Counted from the first letter of the stretch, positions 41,331 to 51,132 are shown. The stretch is 64,000 nucleotides of DNA from Mycobacterium sp. Z3061 (GCF_031583025.1 NZ_CP134062.1:6545234-6609233), one strand, 5' to 3'. Made by a program: numbers and translations. Notes: generated from the sequence alone by a model not told the origin.

Positions 41331-42298
41331 TGCGCGCCATTCTCTGCAATGCTTACGGCCCCCCGGAGGAGCTGGCGCTGGCCGAGGTTGCCGACCCGCA
41401 GCCGGCGCCCGGGCAGTTGCTGGTGCGGGTGCATGCCGCTGCCGTGAATTTCCCGGACGTGCTGTTCATCGCGGGCAAGTACCAGATCAAGATCCCGCCG
41501 CCGTTCATCCCCGGCAACGAGATCGCCGGCGAGGTGGTGGCCGTCGGCACCGGAGTGACCACGAAGTTGGGCCAGCGGGTGTTCGGCGCGACGTTCGGGG
41601 CGTTCGCGGAGTTGGCGGTGCTGGATGCGGCGACTGCCGCGCCGGTTCCCGACGGCGTCGACTTCGCCTCCGCCGCCGCATTCGGCGTGACCTACCGCAC
41701 GGCTTATCACGCGTTGCGCTCGGTCGCCCGCGTCGCGCCGGGTGATTGGGTGGTGGTGCTGGGGGCGGCGGGCGGAGTGGGCCTGGCCGCGGTCGATCTG
41801 GCCGTTGCGATGGGCGCTCGGGTACTGGCGGCGGCGTCGAGCCCGAAAAAGCTGGACCTGTGCCGGGAGCGTGGCGCGGAGGCCACCGTCGATTACGACA
41901 ACGAGGACCTGAAGCTGCGCATCCGCGAGCTAACCGGCGACAGCGCCCGCGTGGTGCTGGACCCGGTGGGTGGATCGTATGCGGAGCCCGCGCTGCGCGG
42001 CCTGGCCCGCGGCGGCATGTTCGTCACGCTCGGCTACGCGGCCGGCTCCATCCCGGCCATTCCGCTGAACCTGGTGATGCTCAAAGACATCACGGTTCGC
42101 GGCATGGAGATTCGCACCTTCGCCGCCGACTATCCCGACGAGTGCGCCCGCGATATCGCCGAGCTCTCGCAGATGTTCGCCGACGGCAAGATCCGCCCCT
42201 ACATCGGCGCGCGGTTCCCGTTGGCGGAAACCGCGGCGGCACTGCGCTTTGTCGCCGACCGCAAAGTGCTGGGCAAGGTCATCATCGACGTCGCCTGA
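41330..42298 (+). CDS. NADPH:quinone oxidoreductase-type MDR enzyme
   Basis: A 322-residue zinc-free medium-chain dehydrogenase. It starts MRAILCNAYGPPEELAL, has the quinone-oxidoreductase signature region (AAFGVTYRTAYHALRS, then GDWVVVLGAAGGVGLAAVDLA for NADPH) and LDPVGG. ATG 41330 overlaps the TGA of an upstream remnant, with GGGCTGGGAG upstream. It is followed by a very strong hairpin shared with the alkyl sulfatase. The substrate is unknown; short-chain enoyl or quinone reduction is typical. Confidence 0.85.
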   Translation: MRAILCNAYGPPEELALAEVADPQPAPGQLLVRVHAAAVNFPDVLFIAGKYQIKIPPPFIPGNEIAGEVVAVGTGVTTKLGQRVFGATFGAFAELAVLDAATAAPVPDGVDFASAAAFGVTYRTAYHALRSVARVAPGDWVVVLGAAGGVGLAAVDLAVAMGARVLAAASSPKKLDLCRERGAEATVDYDNEDLKLRIRELTGDSARVVLDPVGGSYAEPALRGLARGGMFVTLGYAAGSIPAIPLNLVMLKDITVRGMEIRTFAADYPDECARDIAELSQMFADGKIRPYIGARFPLAETAAALRFVADRKVLGKVIIDVA

Positions 42299-42305
42299 CC
42301 TGCGC

Positions 42306-42361
42306 GAGCAGACGCAAAAGCCCCCGGGAGCGCCCGCTCCAAGGGGCTTTTGCGTCTGCTC
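42306..42361. terminator. Perfect 19-bp bidirectional terminator hairpin
   Basis: Arms GAGCAGACGCAAAAGCCCC (42306-42324) and its exact complement (42343-42361). The 18-nt loop contains a second hairpin GGAGCG-CC-CGCTCC. The stem carries AAAA on one side and TTTT on the other, so it can end transcription from both convergent genes. Confidence 0.85.
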
Positions 42362-42368
42362 GGCCCAA

Positions 42369-44249
42369 CTAGGGGACCACGATGTTGAAGTTGGGGTCGG
42401 GTTGATCGAGCACCGCCAGCAGCGACTGCAATGCACCCTGGTCTCCGGACACCTCAAGACCAGGTGACGTGAAGTCGCCCATCGCCACCCCGAGAAGCCG
42501 GAACTTGGTGTCCAGCTTGACCGTAACCGTCGCGGTACCGGGGTCGGCGGGGACCCGGCGCTGCACCAGCACCCCGTTGCGCAACGCGAGCCGGTAGTTG
42601 GCGTCCAGGTCGGCAAAAGTGATGTCGATCGCGATGTCCAGGTCCCAGCTGCGCGGACCGTTCACCCGGATCGCGAGTCCGTCGAAGATCTGTTCCGGCG
42701 TCAACTGCGACAGCAGGCTCAGCGAGGTCGCCTGGGTGGCCGTCCCGAAGTTGCCGACGCGCAACTCGGTGGCCCCGCTCATGAAGAAGTTGCGCCAGGT
42801 CGCGTTCTCGGCACCGTAGCCCAACTGCTCCAGGGTGTCCGCATACAGCTCGCGGGCCGGACCGTGATGTTCGTCGGTGAACATCGCATGATCTAACAGT
42901 GTTGCTGCCCAACGGAAATCGCCGGAATCGAAGGCAGCGCGGGCCAGCTCGACGACCCGGTCGATGCCGCCGAGAGCCTCGACGTACCGCGGACCCAGCG
43001 CCTCGGGCGGGTGCGGCCACAGCCGGCCCGGGTTGCCGTCGAACCAGCCCATGTATCGCTGGTAGACGGCCTTGACGTTGTGGCTGACCGAGCCGTAGTA
43101 ACCGCGGGCATGCCAGGCCTGGTCCAATGCCGGTGGCATCTGGAACATTTCAGCGATCTCCACACCGGTGAAGCCCTGGTTGAGCAGCCGCAGCGTCTGG
43201 TCGTGCAGGTACGCGTACAGGTCGCGCTGCAGCGAGAGGAATTCGACGATGTGGTCGTGCCCCCAGGTGGGCCAGTGGTGGGACGCGAAAACCACGTCGG
43301 CGCGGTCGGCGAAGGTGTCGATCGCCTCCGTGAGATACCCCGACCAGGCATGCGGGTCACGCACCAGTGCGCCGCGCAGCGTCAACAGGTTGTGCAGGTT
43401 GTGGGTCGCGTTCTCGGCCATGCACAATGCGCGGAATTGCGGGAAATAGAAATGCATTTCAGCGGGGGCCTCGGTGCCTGGCGCCATCTGGAACTCGATC
43501 TGCACACCGTCTACGGTGTGCGTCTCCCCCGTCTTCTTGATATCGATGGTCGGGACGATCAGCCCGACCTCGCCGGTGGACGGCGTCTGCCCCAGACCGC
43601 AGCCCACCTGCCCGGACGGTCCCCGATCCAGCAGCGTGCCGTACATATAGGTCGCGCGGCGCGTCATCGCCGGACCGGCATAGACGTTCTCCTGGACGGC
43701 GTGTGCGGTGAAGCCCTCGGGCGCCAGCACCGCCACCTTGCCGGCGTCCACGTCGGCCTGCGATGTCACCCCGAGCACACCGCCGAAGTGGTCGACGTGG
43801 CTGTGGGTGTAGATCACCGCGACGACCGGCCGCTCACCGCCGCGGTGCGCGCGGTACAGCTCCAGCGCGGCCGCGGCCACCTCGGTGGAGACCAGCGGAT
43901 CGATGACGATGACTCCGGTGTCGCCCTCGATGAAGCTGATGTTGGAGATGTCGAACCCGCGGACCTGATAGATGCCCGGCACCACCTCGTACAGGCCCTG
44001 CTTGGCGGCCAGCGTCGACTGCCGCCAGAGGCTGGGGTGCACCGACGTGGGTGCGGACCCGCTCAGGAACGAGTACACGTCGTTGTCCCACACCACGCGG
44101 CCGTCGGCCGCCTTGATGACGCACGGCGTCAGCGCGGCGATAAAGCCGCGATCGGCATCGTCGAAATCCCTTGTGTCATCGAACGGTAGCGCATGCCGGC
44201 TATGTGCCGACTCAATTGTCGCAGTAGGAGGCCTGTGATCCACCGGCAC
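42369..44249 (-). CDS. Alkyl sulfatase (SdsA1/BDS1-type), Rv3762c-like
   Basis: About 626 residues from GTG 44249; a longer frame lacks a ribosome site. A metallo-beta-lactamase domain has the zinc motif THSHVDHFGG at about 148-157, ENATHNLHNLLTLRG and a later FASHHWPTWGHD. A dimerisation helix region follows, then an SCP2-like C-terminal domain (FDGLAIRVNG onward). Such enzymes hydrolyse primary alkyl sulfates such as dodecyl sulfate. No signal peptide is seen, so it is probably cytosolic. It is divergent from lpqH. Confidence 0.9.
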   Translation of the reverse strand: MPVDHRPPTATIESAHSRHALPFDDTRDFDDADRGFIAALTPCVIKAADGRVVWDNDVYSFLSGSAPTSVHPSLWRQSTLAAKQGLYEVVPGIYQVRGFDISNISFIEGDTGVIVIDPLVSTEVAAAALELYRAHRGGERPVVAVIYTHSHVDHFGGVLGVTSQADVDAGKVAVLAPEGFTAHAVQENVYAGPAMTRRATYMYGTLLDRGPSGQVGCGLGQTPSTGEVGLIVPTIDIKKTGETHTVDGVQIEFQMAPGTEAPAEMHFYFPQFRALCMAENATHNLHNLLTLRGALVRDPHAWSGYLTEAIDTFADRADVVFASHHWPTWGHDHIVEFLSLQRDLYAYLHDQTLRLLNQGFTGVEIAEMFQMPPALDQAWHARGYYGSVSHNVKAVYQRYMGWFDGNPGRLWPHPPEALGPRYVEALGGIDRVVELARAAFDSGDFRWAATLLDHAMFTDEHHGPARELYADTLEQLGYGAENATWRNFFMSGATELRVGNFGTATQATSLSLLSQLTPEQIFDGLAIRVNGPRSWDLDIAIDITFADLDANYRLALRNGVLVQRRVPADPGTATVTVKLDTKFRLLGVAMGDFTSPGLEVSGDQGALQSLLAVLDQPDPNFNIVVP

Positions 44250-44396
44250 TACCTTGCCATTAATCGGGCCGTCCCGAGTCACAACTCGCGTGCAAATTAA
44301 TTGTCGTTGGACCCTAGCCATTCCAACCAGTGAAGTCGCATACTGCCGGGGCGGTCCGCAATGACGATGGACCGCTACAACGGCAAAGGAGCACAG

Positions 44397-44867
44397 GTGA
44401 AGCGTGGACTGACGGTCGCTGTGGCCGGGGCGGCCATTCTGGTCGCGGGTCTTTCCGGATGTTCGGACAACAAGTCGAACACCAGCAGCGGTTCCTCGAG
44501 CGCGACGTCAAGCGGAGGCGGCGGGGCCTCCGGAACGAAGGTGATCATCGACGGGCAGGACCAGCACGTGACCGGCACGACCGTGTGCACGACGGCGGCC
44601 GGCAACGTCAACATCGCGATCGGCGGCCAGGCGACCGGCATCGCCGCGGTGCTCACCGACGCCAACCCGCCCGAGGTGAAGTCCGTCGGACTCGGCAACG
44701 TCAACGGCGTCACCCTCGCGTACACCTCAGGCACCGGACAGGGCAAGGCCGAGGCGACCAAGAACGGCAACGCCTACAAGATCACCGGTACGGCCACCGG
44801 GGTTGACATGGCCAACCCGATGTCGCCGGTGAACAAGCCCTTCGAAATCGACGTCACCTGCTCCTAA
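44397..44867 (+). CDS. lpqH: 19 kDa lipoprotein antigen
   Basis: A 156-residue lipoprotein starting at GTG 44397 with AAAGGAG 5 nt upstream. The signal peptide [17 protein letters not shown] ends in lipobox LSGC (Cys22). A Ser/Gly-rich linker (likely O-glycosylated, as known for M. tuberculosis LpqH) leads to the conserved body [15 protein letters not shown], then [18 protein letters not shown] and [17 protein letters not shown]. LpqH is a cell-envelope TLR2 agonist. It converges with tcrY, overlapping by 4 nt. Confidence 0.97.
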   Translation: MKRGLTVAVAGAAILVAGLSGCSDNKSNTSSGSSSATSSGGGGASGTKVIIDGQDQHVTGTTVCTTAAGNVNIAIGGQATGIAAVLTDANPPEVKSVGLGNVNGVTLAYTSGTGQGKAEATKNGNAYKITGTATGVDMANPMSPVNKPFEIDVTCS

Positions 44868-46366
44868 TGTGATGACGCGGGCGGTTGCCGACCATTGACC
44901 GGCAACCGCACCGCGAACTCGGTATGGCCGGGTCGGCTGTGCACCGTGATGGTTCCACCGTGTGCTTTGACGACGGCCGACACGATCGCCAAACCGAGTC
45001 CCGTACTGCCGCCCTTGCGCGAGCGTGAGCTGTCCCCGCGCGCGAACCGCTCGAACACCTCCGACTGCTGCGCCGCCGGAATCCCCGGGCCGTTATCGAT
45101 CACCTGCAGCAGCGTGTGCGTCGGCTCGGTGCTCAGCCGGGTGGTGACCACGGTGCCCGGCGCGGTGTGAATGCGGGCATTCGCCAGCAAATTAGCCATT
45201 ACCTGACGCAGCCGCGCCTCGTCGCCGGTCGCCATCACCGGTTCGGGCGGCAGATCGAGTTCCCACTGATGTTCGGGCCCGGCGATGTGAGCGTCGCTGA
45301 CGGCGTCCACCGCCAATCGGGACAGGTCGACCGGTTCACGCTCCAGCGGCCGGCCGGAGTCCAGCCGGGCCAGCAGCAGCAGGTCTTCGACCAGACGCGT
45401 GATCCGGTCGGTCTCGGACGCGACCCGGCTCATGGCGTGCGCGACGGCCTCCCGATCGTCACCCATGCGTTGAGCGAGTTCGGTGTAGCCGCGGATCGCC
45501 GCCAACGGCGTACGCAGTTCGTGGCTGGCGTCGGCGACGAACTGGCGCACCCGCGTCTCGCTGGCCTGCCGGGTCGACAGCGCGGCGGAGATGTGATCCA
45601 GCATTCTGTTGAGCGCCGAACCGAGTTGCCCCACTTCGGTAGAGGGATTCGCATCGGCTTCGGGCACCCGCACCGGCAGCTCCACCTCACCGCGGTCCAG
45701 CGGCAGGTCTGCCACTTTGGTCGCGGTCTGGGAAACTCGCTGCAACGGCGCGAGTGCCCGCCGGATCGTCACCACACCCGCGGCGGTCGCGGCGGCCATC
45801 GCGATCAGCGTGACGATGCCGAAGATGACCAGCATCCGAAACCCGGTGGCGTCGATGTTGGACATCGACAAGCCGGTCACGATCACGTCGGCCCGGTTGC
45901 GGCTCGGCGCGGCCACCACCCGGTAGCGGCCGAGACCGTCGAGATTCAAAGTCACCGGCGAGCGGCTGCCGGCGATCTGCTCCAGCTGGTGCTGGGCGGT
46001 CGGCGTCAAAGCCGCCCGGGTGCCGCTACTGGTCAGATAACCCGCGTCCAGCGTCGCGCCGTCACTGACGACCGCGGCGACCATGCCGGCGGGCTGACCC
46101 GGAGCGTCCAGGAACCTGGGGCCCGGACCGGTCTTGGGGACGCGCGGCTCGTGGTGCCGGGGCGATTCGGGATACAGCAACGAGGATCGGTACGAGGTAC
46201 CGCTGAGCTGGCTGTCCAACTGCGCGAGCAAATGGTGGCGCAGCGCGAGTTCTGTTGCGGCGGTGATCCCGAGGCACACGACGGCGAGAATCGTGACCTG
46301 CCCGACGATGAGGCGCCGACGCAGCGACCAGACCCGCGGGCTCCTAGCGCGCCGGCTTGAGGACAT
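44864..46366 (-). CDS. tcrY: Sensor histidine kinase TcrY
   Basis: A 500-residue membrane kinase: TM helix about 18-40, extracytoplasmic sensor to about 175, TM about 178-200, HAMP, then the HisKA domain with phospho-accepting His282 ([11 protein letters not shown]). The ATPase has N-box [17 protein letters not shown] and [10 protein letters not shown]. It overlaps the tcrX stop by 23 nt, so the two genes are co-transcribed from tcrX. In M. tuberculosis TcrXY responds to iron limitation. The 3' end overlaps lpqH by 4 nt. Confidence 0.93.
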   Translation of the reverse strand: MSSSRRARSPRVWSLRRRLIVGQVTILAVVCLGITAATELALRHHLLAQLDSQLSGTSYRSSLLYPESPRHHEPRVPKTGPGPRFLDAPGQPAGMVAAVVSDGATLDAGYLTSSGTRAALTPTAQHQLEQIAGSRSPVTLNLDGLGRYRVVAAPSRNRADVIVTGLSMSNIDATGFRMLVIFGIVTLIAMAAATAAGVVTIRRALAPLQRVSQTATKVADLPLDRGEVELPVRVPEADANPSTEVGQLGSALNRMLDHISAALSTRQASETRVRQFVADASHELRTPLAAIRGYTELAQRMGDDREAVAHAMSRVASETDRITRLVEDLLLLARLDSGRPLEREPVDLSRLAVDAVSDAHIAGPEHQWELDLPPEPVMATGDEARLRQVMANLLANARIHTAPGTVVTTRLSTEPTHTLLQVIDNGPGIPAAQQSEVFERFARGDSSRSRKGGSTGLGLAIVSAVVKAHGGTITVHSRPGHTEFAVRLPVNGRQPPASSH

Positions 46367-47048
46367 ACCCTGCGCCGCGCAGCGTGTGGATCATGGGTTC
46401 GCGACCGTTGTCGATCTTCTTGCGCAGGTATGAGATGTAGAGCTCGACGATGTTCGACCGGCCGCCGAAGTCATAGCTCCATACGCGGTCCAGAATCTGC
46501 GCCTTGCTCAGCACCCGCTTGGCGTTGCGCATCATGAACCGCAGCAGTTCGAACTCGGTGGAAGTCAACGAAATCGGTTCACCTGCCCGGGTCACCTCAT
46601 GGCTGTCCTCGTCGAGGACCAGGTCACCGACGACCAGCTGGGCGCCGCTGTCGACGGTGGTGACGCCGGTGCGTCGCAGCAATGCGCGCAACCGCAGGAC
46701 CACTTCTTCGATGCTGAACGGCTTGGTGACGTAATCGTCTCCGCCGGCGGTCAATCCGGCGATCCGGTCTTCCACCGCGTCCTTGGCCGTCAGCAGCAGG
46801 ACCGGCAGCCCGGGATTCTCCTGGCGCAACCGGTGCAACACGTCCAGGCCGCTCATGTCCGGCAACATAACGTCGAGGACGACGACGTCTGGGCGGTCGG
46901 CGCGGGCGGCGGAGATGGCCGAAGAACCGTCGCCGGCCGTGACGATGTTCCATCCCTCATACCGCAGGGCCATCGACACCATCTCGGCCAAGACCGGTTC
47001 GTCATCCACCACCAACACGGTGACCGGTTGACCGTCGGCGCGGCACAT
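46344..47048 (-). CDS. tcrX: OmpR-family response regulator TcrX
   Basis: A 234-residue regulator from ATG 47048. The receiver domain (8-122) has acidic pair Asp15/Asp16, phospho-acceptor Asp59 in VVLDVMLPD and Lys in VTKPF. The C-terminal winged helix (about 140-232) contains LTSTEFELLRFMM and SNIVELYISYLRKKID, typical of OmpR/PhoB. It is the cognate partner of TcrY, first in the pair. Confidence 0.95.
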   Translation of the reverse strand: MCRADGQPVTVLVVDDEPVLAEMVSMALRYEGWNIVTAGDGSSAISAARADRPDVVVLDVMLPDMSGLDVLHRLRQENPGLPVLLLTAKDAVEDRIAGLTAGGDDYVTKPFSIEEVVLRLRALLRRTGVTTVDSGAQLVVGDLVLDEDSHEVTRAGEPISLTSTEFELLRFMMRNAKRVLSKAQILDRVWSYDFGGRSNIVELYISYLRKKIDNGREPMIHTLRGAGYVLKPAR

Positions 47049-47198
47049 GACCACGCGCTCTGTTCGGGGAGCCGCCACGAGTTCCAGTATCCGCACCCGA
47101 CTGGGCCGAGGCTATGGCGTTCCTATGCGCCGGCTGTGTAACGAAAGAATCCCGTGGCCGCGGTTGCGGTCACGGGACCTTCCCGGTGTGCCGTTGGG

Positions 47199-47354
47199 TC
47201 AGTACCAGTTTCGCCTGCCGGCGACGGGGCGGCCGACGGAGCCCATGGCCCACATGACCGCACCGACAACAAGCAGAACCACTCCAAGCACCGTCAACAA
47301 ATGCACCCCGAAGACAAAGCCGAGGATGAGCAACAGAGCACCGACGACAATCAT
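47199..47354 (-). CDS. Small hydrophobic membrane protein (DUF6131-like, 51 aa)
   Basis: Start ATG 47354 with AAAGGA upstream, stop TGA 47199. The product is two hydrophobic stretches (MIVVGALLLILGFVFGVHLL and TVLGVVLLVVGAVMWAMG), then a polar tail ending RRNWY. This matches the short two-helix actinobacterial DUF6131-type proteins with terminal RRHWY-like motif. The function is unknown. It is missed by gene callers that use a longer minimum length. Confidence 0.75.
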   Translation of the reverse strand: MIVVGALLLILGFVFGVHLLTVLGVVLLVVGAVMWAMGSVGRPVAGRRNWY

Positions 47355-47366
47355 GGCGATTTTCCT

Positions 47367-47618
47367 TTACCTAGCAGGGACATAACTGATTGACTGCATT
47401 GCACTGGGCTGCGGCAACTTGGGCGCATGGCAGTCTTTGACTTTCGGATTTACGCCCATGTAATTCAATGGCCCCGCTATGACCGTCACCGCAACGGTTC
47501 CCAGTGAGGCACAACTGGTTTCCTCGCCCTTGAAGTAGTCTCGCTGCCAGGCTGCGAGGACTCCGATGAGCAGCCAGACCAGAACAATTGCCCCGAGAAT
47601 TCCGCGACCGCGATACAT
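47367..47618 (-). CDS. Small membrane-anchored protein, function unknown
   Basis: An 83-residue protein; ATG 47618 has GGAGG 5 nt upstream, which decides against the longer frame. One N-terminal helix (ILGAIVLVWLLIGVLAAW) is followed by a short extracytoplasmic part with two Cys (ETSCASLGTVAVTVIAGPLN and VKDCHAP). It lies 12 nt before the start of the 51-aa gene on the same strand, so the two probably share a transcript. Confidence 0.7.
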   Translation of the reverse strand: MYRGRGILGAIVLVWLLIGVLAAWQRDYFKGEETSCASLGTVAVTVIAGPLNYMGVNPKVKDCHAPKLPQPSAMQSISYVPAR

Positions 47619-47716
47619 AGAGACCTCCATTGTTGCCCGAAACAATTCCCGTCCGTGCAGCGTTGCCCGTTGTACTCGTGCCTAAACATGAAAATGGCGG
47701 AAGGATTGCCGCAGAT

Positions 47717-48136
47717 TCAGGCTTGCGCGCCTTGCCCGGCGAGCCAGGAAGCGGCCCGCCTATTCGAGGCGCGGGACAACCAGGCGTCCTGAATCAGCTC
47801 GGTCAACTCGGTCAGGCTGATCTCGGCCAACCGGCTCGACCGCACCAGCACCGAGGGGTGCCCGTCGAAATGGGAAGAACTGAAGAAGGGCGATTCAGGG
47901 TCCTGGATCAGGGCGAGCTTGTCGCTCTCCGACTCCACCCACAGCATGATCACATCGGCCCATCGCTCTCCGCTGGCGGGATCGGTGCAATCGGGCTGGG
48001 GAGTGCGGAAGAACACGAACGACTTCCCGCCCACCTGGTAGATCGGGTTGCCCTTCGGCCCCTCCAGACGCTTGACGTGCGGCATGGACGCGGCGATCCG
48101 ATGCACGTCGCGGACCGTGGCGGGGCGATCAGCCAT
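47717..48136 (-). CDS. MmcQ/YjbR-family protein
   Basis: A 139-residue protein starting MADRPATVRDVHRIAASMPH. It has the MmcQ/YjbR double-wing-like pattern: KGNPIYQVGGKSFVFFRTPQ, ALIQDPESPFFSSSHFDGHP with the conserved SHFDG, and a C-terminal helix LTELIQDAWLSRA. The family is named DNA-binding from its fold, but its role is unproven. It is divergent from the lysin-like gene. Confidence 0.8.
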   Translation of the reverse strand: MADRPATVRDVHRIAASMPHVKRLEGPKGNPIYQVGGKSFVFFRTPQPDCTDPASGERWADVIMLWVESESDKLALIQDPESPFFSSSHFDGHPSVLVRSSRLAEISLTELTELIQDAWLSRASNRRAASWLAGQGAQA

Positions 48137-48224
48137 AACGGCGACGATACCGGCCGGGTCTGACGGTCGGCGTCTGTAGCATGGGCAACCGTAAAAGGTT
48201 GCTGCAGAGGGGGATAACGGCACG

Positions 48225-49043
48225 GTGACTGATACCTTGTTCGCCGACGTCTCGGAATACCAAGTGCCGGTTAACGACTCATATCCGTACCCGGTGCTAT
48301 CGATTCGCGTGAGCGACGGCACCTACCGGGATCATAATTTCGCCCGCAACTACGCCTGGATGCGCGGCGCAATCGACAGTGGCCGGCTGACATTCGGCAT
48401 CGTCTACACCTACGTGCGCCCCAATTGGCAGGCCAACGCCGACACCGTGCGCGCGATGATCGACGCGGAAGGCGGCCTGCACCCACGGGTTGCCCTGATG
48501 CTCGACGTCGAGTCCGGGGGCAACCCGCCCGGTGACGGGTCGAGCTGGATCAATGCGTTGTATTGGAATCTGTCCGACTACGCGGGCTCAGCGGCCCGAA
48601 TCATCGGATATGCCAACGCCTATGACTTCTTCAATATGTGGCGGGTGCGCCCGCCCGGCCTGCGCGTGGTCGCGGCCGGTTACGGGTCGAATCCCAATCT
48701 GCCCGGGCAGGTCGCGCACCAGTACACCGACGGCAACGGATACAGCCCGAATCTTCCGCAGGGCGCGCCGCCGTTCGGCCGTTGCGACATGAACTCCGCC
48801 GATGGACTCACCCCGCAACAATTCGCCGCCGCGTGCGGCATCACCACGAGCGAAGGATGGCTGATGGCTCTTTCCGACGACGAACAGACCGAACTGCTCA
48901 ACAAGGTGCGCGACATCTGGGACCAGTTACGCGGGCCCGACGGCGCGGGCTGGCCCCAGCTCGGGCAGAACAGCCAGGGGCAGAACCTGACTCCAGTCGA
49001 CGCGATCGCCGCGATCAAGAGGGACGTGGAGAAGCCGGCTTAG
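48225..49043 (+). CDS. Phage lysin-like GH25-type protein
   Basis: A 272-residue protein starting at GTG 48225 with AGAGGGGG upstream. Residues 1-200 resemble a GH25-like TIM barrel seen in mycobacteriophage lysins and related host proteins: LFADVSEYQVPV, LSIRVSDGTYRDHNF, MLDVESGG and HQYTDGNG. The C-terminal 60 residues (MALSDDEQTELLNKVRDIWD, then GWPQLGQNSQGQNLTPVDAIAAI) match the tail found in mycobacteriophage proteins. There is no signal peptide and no other phage gene nearby, so it is probably a domesticated phage-derived gene. Activity on peptidoglycan is inference. Confidence 0.7.
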   Translation: MTDTLFADVSEYQVPVNDSYPYPVLSIRVSDGTYRDHNFARNYAWMRGAIDSGRLTFGIVYTYVRPNWQANADTVRAMIDAEGGLHPRVALMLDVESGGNPPGDGSSWINALYWNLSDYAGSAARIIGYANAYDFFNMWRVRPPGLRVVAAGYGSNPNLPGQVAHQYTDGNGYSPNLPQGAPPFGRCDMNSADGLTPQQFAAACGITTSEGWLMALSDDEQTELLNKVRDIWDQLRGPDGAGWPQLGQNSQGQNLTPVDAIAAIKRDVEKPA

Positions 49044-49057
49044 AACCGGGCCGAAAG

Positions 49058-51022
49058 CTAGCCCGGTATTCCGGGAATGCCGAACAGGATTCCTCCGGTA
49101 CCGCCACCACCGTCTCGCCCGTCGGACCCGGCTAAGCCCTGCGGAGGAGCTCCGGCACCGCCGAGCGCTCCGGCGCCGCCGGCCCCGCCACTGCCAACCA
49201 GGCGGGATGGCCCGCCCGCCCCGCCGTTTCCGCCATTCCCGCCCGACACGTTGGTTTCGCCGGAGCCGTCTTCGGTCAACGAGGTACCGCCCGCGCCACC
49301 GGCGCCGCCGGCACCACCGTTGCCGTAGAACCATCCGCTGGCGCCGCCGTTTCCGCCGGCGCCGCCGTTGGCGCCGATTCCGTTGTTGTCATTCGGATCG
49401 GCAACCGCGCGGCCGCCCGCACCGCCCTGCCCACCGGCTCCACCGTCGCCAACCAACAACCCGCCGCTGCCACCATTACCGCCAATGCCGCCAATGCCGC
49501 CGATCAAGTCGCCGGCGTTCCCGCCGTTGCCGCCGGCGCCACCGGCCGCACCCGCCGCGAACAGCCCACCATCGCCACCGGCTCCGCCTGCGCCGCCCGC
49601 ACCGCCGGAGAGCCCCACCGATACGTTTCCTGCGCTGTCGATGTAGCGGCCGATACCGCCGTCCCCTCCGTGTCCGCCATGTCCGGCAGCCCCGGAGAGC
49701 CACCCGGCCCGCCCCCCGCTGCCGCCGGACCCGCCGGCGCCGCCCGTGCCGACACCGGGAGCAGTGGGATCGTCGACGAAGTCCGGACTGAATAGACCGG
49801 CGCGACCGCCGGTGCCGCCCGCGCCACCCGCACCCCCGTTGCCGATGAGGCCGGAGTCGCCGCCGGCTCCACCGGCGCCGCCGAGTCCACCGGAAAAGCC
49901 GACAGGTGCGCCGGCACGGAAGGCAGCCGCGTCCGCTCCGGCGCCGCCGTTGCCGCCGGCACCACCATCGCCCCACACCCAGCCACCGCGGCCGCCAGAC
50001 GTGTGCTCTTCCGATCTACCGCCCGCGCCGCCGTCGGCTATTCCGACCAGGCCCCCGGCGCCGCCGTCACCCCCAACGCCGCCGGCACCGAAAAACCCTG
50101 CCGCGCCACCAGCTCCGCCGGCGCCTCCGGCGCCACCGCGCACTCCGATAGCGGCCACATTCCCATCACCACCGATGCCGCCCTGTCCGCCGGCACCCGC
50201 GTTGCCGAACAGCAAACCGCCGGCCCCGCCGTTGCCGCCATTACCCCCGCTGCCGCCATTGGCGCCGAATCCCTGATTAGGAAGATCGATGCCGCCGGCG
50301 GCACCACCGCTACCGCCGGCCCCTCCGCGTCCTCCTGTCCCCCACAGTCCGGCGGCACCCCCGGCGCCACCGAGGCCTCCGTTGAAGCCATTCGCCCCCG
50401 GGGCACCGGACAATGCGGCTCCACCGTTTCCGCCGACTCCGCCGTTGCCGTACAACCAGCCACCGTGGCCTCCTGCGCCGCCGGCCGCATTCGGCCCTCC
50501 TGCGCCGCCGGCGCCACCATTGCCGACCAGCCCCGCTGCACCGCCGGCACCACCCGCCGCGTTCGCCGTGCTCTGCGAAAATCCTCTGCCGCCGTTGCCA
50601 TACAACAATCCGGCGGCGCCGCCGTCGGGATTCGTGGCCGTGCCGTCAGCGCCGTTACCGATCAACGGCCGCCCGAGCAGGGCCTGTGTGGGTGCATTGA
50701 CGACGCCGAGAATGTCCTGCTCCAGACGCTGCATGGTGACGTTGACTGCCTCGGCCGAGGCGTAGCGTTCGGCAGCGCCGCTCAATGCCCGCACGAACTG
50801 CTGGTGGAAGATTGCGGCCTGATTGCTCAGCACCTGATACTGCTGGGCGTGCCCGGAGAAGAGCGCGGCCACGGCGGCTGATACTTCGTCGGCACCCGCG
50901 GCGAAAACGGCCGTGGTGGGAAGCGCGGCAGCCAGGTTTGCCGAGTTGAGAATTGCCGCCGTCGCCGCGAGATCCGTCGCGGCGTTGCTCACTATCTCCG
51001 GAGCCGCATACAGATACGACAT
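49058..51022 (-). CDS. PE_PGRS family protein (contains sequencing-adapter codons)
   Basis: A 654-residue protein. The PE domain starts [20 protein letters not shown] and ends near residue 95; the linker [14 protein letters not shown] precedes a long PGRS. It carries an Illumina adapter fragment at 49996-50017, translated as RSEEHTS inside the Gly-rich region, so the sequence here is artificial and the true gene may be longer or shorter. Apart from this, the frame is open throughout. It is the third of three tandem PE_PGRS genes on this strand. Confidence 0.8.
   Translation of the reverse strand: MSYLYAAPEIVSNAATDLAATAAILNSANLAAALPTTAVFAAGADEVSAAVAALFSGHAQQYQVLSNQAAIFHQQFVRALSGAAERYASAEAVNVTMQRLEQDILGVVNAPTQALLGRPLIGNGADGTATNPDGGAAGLLYGNGGRGFSQSTANAAGGAGGAAGLVGNGGAGGAGGPNAAGGAGGHGGWLYGNGGVGGNGGAALSGAPGANGFNGGLGGAGGAAGLWGTGGRGGAGGSGGAAGGIDLPNQGFGANGGSGGNGGNGGAGGLLFGNAGAGGQGGIGGDGNVAAIGVRGGAGGAGGAGGAAGFFGAGGVGGDGGAGGLVGIADGGAGGRSEEHTSGGRGGWVWGDGGAGGNGGAGADAAAFRAGAPVGFSGGLGGAGGAGGDSGLIGNGGAGGAGGTGGRAGLFSPDFVDDPTAPGVGTGGAGGSGGSGGRAGWLSGAAGHGGHGGDGGIGRYIDSAGNVSVGLSGGAGGAGGAGGDGGLFAAGAAGGAGGNGGNAGDLIGGIGGIGGNGGSGGLLVGDGGAGGQGGAGGRAVADPNDNNGIGANGGAGGNGGASGWFYGNGGAGGAGGAGGTSLTEDGSGETNVSGGNGGNGGAGGPSRLVGSGGAGGAGALGGAGAPPQGLAGSDGRDGGGGTGGILFGIPGIPG
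49996..50017. other. Illumina TruSeq adapter fragment embedded in assembly
   Basis: 22 nt matching the TruSeq Read-2 adapter, including GTGTGCTCTTCCGATCT, with no relation to the surrounding GCC/CCG-rich sequence. It marks a contaminated join, not biology. Confidence 0.93.
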
Positions 51023-51132
51023 GGTCGCTCCTCTTCAACAATGCTCGAGCCGGACAGGCCGATTCAAGCAGACGGCCGCACGGCACCGGAAGGGTGAAAA
51101 GCGTTACTAGAACTGCATTCTGGGCCCCGTCA

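Noticed and set aside
48225..49043. A prophage around the lysin-like gene.
   Set aside because: No integrase, capsid, tail or terminase genes in the neighbourhood; flanking genes are chromosomal.
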